From: Citrobacter rodentium NBRC 105723 = DSM 16636
GTDB taxonomy: Bacteria > Pseudomonadota > Gammaproteobacteria > Enterobacterales > Enterobacteriaceae
Length of the DNA: 64,000 bases
Assembly (NCBI RefSeq): GCF_021278985.1
Contig: NZ_CP082833.1
Span: 3,534,001-3,598,000 of the forward strand
Direction: 5' to 3'
Position numbers and translations under genes: made by a program. The stretch's first letter is position 1, and each line of letters starts with the position of its first letter. Shown piece by piece: positions 61,535 through 64,000 of the stretch. Under the pieces are notes generated by a model. The model did not search any database and had not been told where the DNA came from. It was given only the letters and a program-made list of their open reading frames with translations.

Positions 61535-61909
61535 ATGGTTACCCCTGCTCGCACACGACGAAATTCGCTTTTTTTTCTGATAACCATGCTGACGACTCCC
61601 GTCGTCTGGGCCCATGCGCATCTTACCCATCAGTATCCGGCGGCAAATGCAGCCGTTACCGCCGCGCCGCAGGCGCTGACGCTGAACTTTTCTGAAGGTA
61701 TCGAACCGGGATTCAGCGGTGCGACGATTACCGGCCCGAAACAGGAGGGGATTAAAACCCGACCGGCAAAGCGCAACGAACAGGATCATACGCAGCTGAT
61801 CGTTCCGCTTGACGAAGCGCTCAAGCCTGGCGCCTATACGGTGGACTGGCACGTGGTGTCCGTGGATGGCCATAAAACCAAAGGGCAGTACACCTTTAGC
61901 GTGAAGTAA
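61535..61909 (+). CDS. yobA: CopC-like periplasmic copper-binding protein YobA
   Basis: A 124-residue CopC-domain protein with a signal peptide (cleavage after VVWA) exposing an N-terminal His (HAHLTHQYPA), the typical Cu(II) site of CopC. A second His (SVDGHKTKGQYTF) completes the site. It is the first gene of yobA-yebZ-yebY, and yebZ begins 2 bases after its stop. A role in periplasmic copper handling is inferred from family and context. Confidence 0.94.
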   Translation: MVTPARTRRNSLFFLITMLTTPVVWAHAHLTHQYPAANAAVTAAPQALTLNFSEGIEPGFSGATITGPKQEGIKTRPAKRNEQDHTQLIVPLDEALKPGAYTVDWHVVSVDGHKTKGQYTFSVK

Positions 61910-61911
61910 CC

Positions 61912-62784
61912 ATGTTGACGCTGAGCTGGGTCACGCTACGCTTCATCCATTTTTCCGCGCTGATGCTGGTATTTGGCTGCGCGCTGTACGGCGCGTGGCT
62001 GGCGCCGTACACGCTGCGCCGTCTGATGAACCGTCGTTTTTTACGTCTGCAGCAAATTGCCGCTACCGCAAGTTTTATCAGCGCGACAATCATGCTGGCC
62101 GTACAGGGCGGATTAATGGGCTCCGGCTGGCAGGATGTATTCTCAGCCCCGATCTGGCTGGCCGTATTACAGACCCGTTTCGGCGGCGTCTGGCTCTGGC
62201 AGATTGTGCTGGCGCTGGTGATGCTGGCGGCCACGCTGGTCGTACCGCGTGCCTTATCGCGTCTGCTGCTCATTCTGACCGTCGCGCAGTTTATTCTGTT
62301 AGCGGGCGTCGGACATGCCACGCTGCATACGGGGGTTATGGGCGTGCTACAGCGCATCAATCACGCCCTGCATCTGCTCTGCGCGGCGGCCTGGTTTGGC
62401 GGGCTGTTGCCGGTGATTTACTGTATGCGACTGGCGAAAGGGCGCTGGCGCCAACCGGCGACTGCCGCCATGATGCGCTTCTCGCGCTATGGGCATATCG
62501 CGGTGGCGGGCGTGTTGCTGACCGGTATCGCCAATGTGCTGCTCATTCAGGGAATTTCCGCCCCCTGGCTTACCGGCTGGGGGCAGCTGCTGTTATTAAA
62601 GAGCGCACTTGTCATGCTAATGGTGGCAATCGCGCTGGCGAATCGGTATGTTCTGGTACCACGAATGCGGCAGAGTAGCCGCCGCATAAATCAGTATTTT
62701 ATCTGGATGACGAAAATCGAATGGGGAATGGGCGCCGTTGTGCTGGCGATTATCAGTCTGCTCGCGACGCTGGAACCGTTCTGA
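61912..62784 (+). CDS. yebZ: CopD-like inner-membrane protein YebZ
   Basis: A 290-residue integral membrane protein with about eight TM helices, of the CopD (PF05425) family, paired with the CopC-like YobA. Conserved His residues lie in TLRFIHFSALMLVFG, INHALHLLCAAAWFGG and FSRYGHIAVAGVLLTG. It probably passes copper across the inner membrane, a family inference. yebY starts 16 bases downstream. Confidence 0.94.
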   Translation: MLTLSWVTLRFIHFSALMLVFGCALYGAWLAPYTLRRLMNRRFLRLQQIAATASFISATIMLAVQGGLMGSGWQDVFSAPIWLAVLQTRFGGVWLWQIVLALVMLAATLVVPRALSRLLLILTVAQFILLAGVGHATLHTGVMGVLQRINHALHLLCAAAWFGGLLPVIYCMRLAKGRWRQPATAAMMRFSRYGHIAVAGVLLTGIANVLLIQGISAPWLTGWGQLLLLKSALVMLMVAIALANRYVLVPRMRQSSRRINQYFIWMTKIEWGMGAVVLAIISLLATLEPF

Positions 62785-62800
62785 AGGACAGGCTAAATTC

Positions 62801-63139
62801 ATGAAAAAAGTGATTCTTTCATTGCTGCTGCTGACGGCTTCTGGCGCAGCGCTGGCGGCACCGCAGGTTATTACGGTAAGCCGCTTTGAAATCGGTAAAG
62901 ACAAGTGGGCTTTTAACCGTGAAGAAGTGATGCTGACGTGCCGGCCGGGAAAGGCGCTGTACGTGATTAACCCCAGCACTCTGGTTCAGTACCCGCTAAA
63001 CGACGTGGCGCAGGAACAAGTGGCAAGCGGGAAAACTAACGCGCAGCCCATCAGCGTGATTCAGATTGACGATCCGGCGAAGCCGGGGGAGAAAATGAGT
63101 CTCGCGCCCTTTATCGAACGCGCAGAAAAACTCTGTTAA
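62801..63139 (+). CDS. yebY: Periplasmic protein YebY
   Basis: A 112-residue protein with a signal peptide (MKKVILSLLLLTASGAALAA) and two Cys (VMLTCRPGKALYV and the C-terminal EKLC). E. coli YebY has been reported as a copper/heme-associated periplasmic protein in the yobA-yebZ-yebY operon. The ATG at 62801 follows AAGGACAGG. A strong bidirectional hairpin follows. Confidence 0.93.
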   Translation: MKKVILSLLLLTASGAALAAPQVITVSRFEIGKDKWAFNREEVMLTCRPGKALYVINPSTLVQYPLNDVAQEQVASGKTNAQPISVIQIDDPAKPGEKMSLAPFIERAEKLC

Positions 63140-63168
63140 CTGCCAAAAGTATCTACATGATTTACAAT

Positions 63169-63209
63169 AAAAAACCGCAACCATCGCCAGGATGACGTTG
63201 CGGTTTTTT
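63169..63209. terminator. Bidirectional terminator after yebY
   Basis: AAAAAACCGCAAC (63169-63181) is complementary to GTTGCGGTTTTTT (63197-63209). It has T-runs on both strands, so it can end yebY on the plus strand and SraC on the minus strand. Confidence 0.92.
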
Positions 63210-63296
63210 ACTTTTCAGCAAATGACAAATGGCCTTTTTTTCCAGTCACTTTCGTCACGGACTGGAAAACCTGGCGTCGTCATCTATTCTTATAAG

Positions 63297-63399
63297 GCAA
63301 GGCGACTTAGCCTGCATTAATGCCAACTTTTAGCGCACGGCTCTCTCCCAAGAGCCATTTCCCTGGACCGAATACAGGAATCGTATTCGGTCTCTTTTT
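63297..63399 (+). ncRNA. sdsR: SdsR (RyeB) sRNA
   Basis: The 103 bases from GCAAGGCGACTTAGCCTGC through the terminator GACCGAATAC...GTATTCGGTCTCTTTTT are nearly identical to the sigma-S-dependent SdsR sRNA, which regulates ompD, mutS and others. A -10-like CTATTCT lies just upstream of the start. Location next to yebY is conserved. Confidence 0.93.
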
Positions 63400-63550
63400 A
63401 TCTGTCGAACCCAGAACGACTCTCCTGAGGCAAACAGCCTCCACGCTCCGCGTCCTGGTTAAACCATACCCATTCCTGCCCATAAACGTCCAGCGTTTTT
63501 TGCTGCTATTGTTAAATTTTTGTTAGGTCGTGACTGAGGACACTGCGCTT

Positions 63551-63610
63551 ATGAAACAGCCGGAGAATGTTTATCGGAAAATCGATGGCGGGCGCAGCAA
63601 CAATAATTAA
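63551..63610 (+). pseudogene. pphA: pphA 5' stub (first 13 codons)
   Basis: ATG at 63551 reads MKQPENVYRKIDG, the start of PphA (E. coli MKQPAPVYQRIAG), and then runs into GGRSNNN and a TAA at 63608-63610, overlapping the yebW stop. The rest of the 218-residue phosphatase gene, normally between SdsR and yebW, is gone. A deletion from codon 14 to just beyond the gene end explains this. Confidence 0.8.
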
Positions 63611-63798
63611 AAATCGCTGTACTGTTGCGCGGGCATCCAGAAACCATCGATAAAGTCTTCCACCGGAAAACAGCCGCCCTGGCGAATCCGCTGATCGTCC
63701 ATCGAATACATGCATTGTTGTTCCGTATCGTAAACGTCCACGACGATATCTTCGCAGCCGCCATCCAGATAACATACAAACAAGACCAGAGCGAACAT
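63607..63798 (-). CDS. yebW: Small conserved protein YebW
   Basis: A 63-residue protein almost identical to E. coli YebW (FALVLFVCYLDGGCEDIVVD, CMYSMDDQRIRQGGCF). It has an N-terminal hydrophobic stretch that could be a signal or TM segment, and several Cys. Function unknown. The ATG at 63798 follows GAGGATGGA. It is downstream of yebV on the same strand. Confidence 0.93.
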   Translation of the reverse strand: MFALVLFVCYLDGGCEDIVVDVYDTEQQCMYSMDDQRIRQGGCFPVEDFIDGFWMPAQQYSDF

Positions 63799-63870
63799 TC
63801 CATCCTCTATTTGTACAGCCGTATCAATAGTGTAGGAGGAATTGTCGGAAGGGGGAAACTTGAAATAAAT

Positions 63871-63898
63871 AACCCGCCGCGCCGACGGGTTCTTTTTG
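63871..63898 (-). terminator. Weak hairpin after yebV
   Basis: AACCCG and CGGGTT arms around GC-rich loop sequence, between yebV and yebW. The T-rich flank is short, so some read-through into yebW is likely. Confidence 0.4.
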
Positions 63899-63900
63899 GA

Positions 63901-64000
63901 TCAGGCAAGACGCATGATCCAGGCATCAGTCTGTTGATCGTAATGGTTGCGGTACAGCACCGAATGTTCTCCGTTGAGGATAGCGGGGATGCTGGTTTCA
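63901..64000 (-). CDS. yebV: YebV, C-terminal part (gene open at right edge)
   Basis: The minus strand from the window edge reads ETSIPAILNGEHSVLYRNHY, then DQQTDAWIMRLA and a TGA (63901-63903), the C-terminal 32 residues of the 78-residue YebV of E. coli. Function unknown. Confidence 0.92.
   Translation of the reverse strand, partial: ETSIPAILNGEHSVLYRNHYDQQTDAWIMRLA

Larger units (their letters stand above)
63169..63430 (-). ncRNA. sraC: SraC (RyeA) antisense RNA, approximate extent
   Basis: In E. coli a roughly 250-base RNA runs opposite to SdsR across its whole length. The minus strand here has the bidirectional terminator at 63169-63209 as its natural end; the 5' end is only estimated. 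Presence is inferred from conservation of the locus. Confidence 0.45.

Noticed and set aside
1..64000. CRISPR arrays, tRNA or rRNA genes, prophage modules
   Set aside because: No regularly spaced repeats, cloverleaf genes or phage structural genes were seen anywhere in the window.

Overview
The window is chromosomal DNA of an enterobacterium. Gene order and protein sequences follow the E. coli/Salmonella backbone from the chemotaxis and flagellar genes (cheA-cheZ, flhBAE) through argS, cutC, cmoAB, aspS, ruvCAB, znuABC, lpxM, pykA, zwf-edd-eda, purT and ptrB to yebV. A Citrobacter-type genome fits best: several E. coli K-12 genes are missing at their usual places (tap, torYZ, yebB, most of pphA) and different accessory genes fill the gaps. 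The species cannot be fixed from the sequence alone.

1-12.8 kb is a chemotaxis operon (cheA 3' end, cheW, tar, cheR, cheB, cheY, cheZ). Between cheW and tar lie a DAACS-family transporter on the opposite strand and a five-gene archaic (Csu-type) chaperone-usher pilus operon. tar has its own sigma-28 promoter. 12.8-17.9 kb, between cheZ and flhB, holds an Rhs polymorphic-toxin locus on the minus strand: a core gene split by a one-base frameshift, a variable C-terminal toxin tip and an AT-rich putative immunity gene. 17.9-21.5 kb is flhBAE. 21.6-24.5 kb is a rhamnogalacturonan-oligomer uptake and hydrolysis pair (rhiT/rhiN type).

24.6-35 kb is argS, yecM, cutC (whose 3' end carries the MicL sRNA), cmoBA, yecN and yecD. 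Here yecE has been cut in two: its first 32 codons and its frameshifted last third flank a 3.7 kb composite island. The island contains an IS3-family relic, a decayed trpA fragment, an intact gene for a 402-residue protein of unknown function (31590-32798) and a group II intron reverse-transcriptase relic. This is the strongest candidate for undescribed biology in the window.

35-46 kb is housekeeping: aspS, nudB, yebC, ruvC, SOS-controlled ruvAB, Zur-controlled znuABC, mepM and lpxM. A small secreted ricin-type lectin gene is inserted between ruvB and znuB. At 46.2-47.7 kb an intact IS4-family element sits inside the lpxM terminator hairpin. 47.7-54.8 kb is the glycolytic/Entner-Doudoroff block (pykA, hexR, zwf, edd, eda) with HexR and GntR operators. 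54.8-64 kb is purT (PurR box), yebG (LexA box), yebF, yebE, ptrB, exoX, yobB, holE, the copper-type trio yobA-yebZ-yebY, the SdsR/SraC sRNA pair, a 13-codon pphA stub, yebW and the end of yebV.
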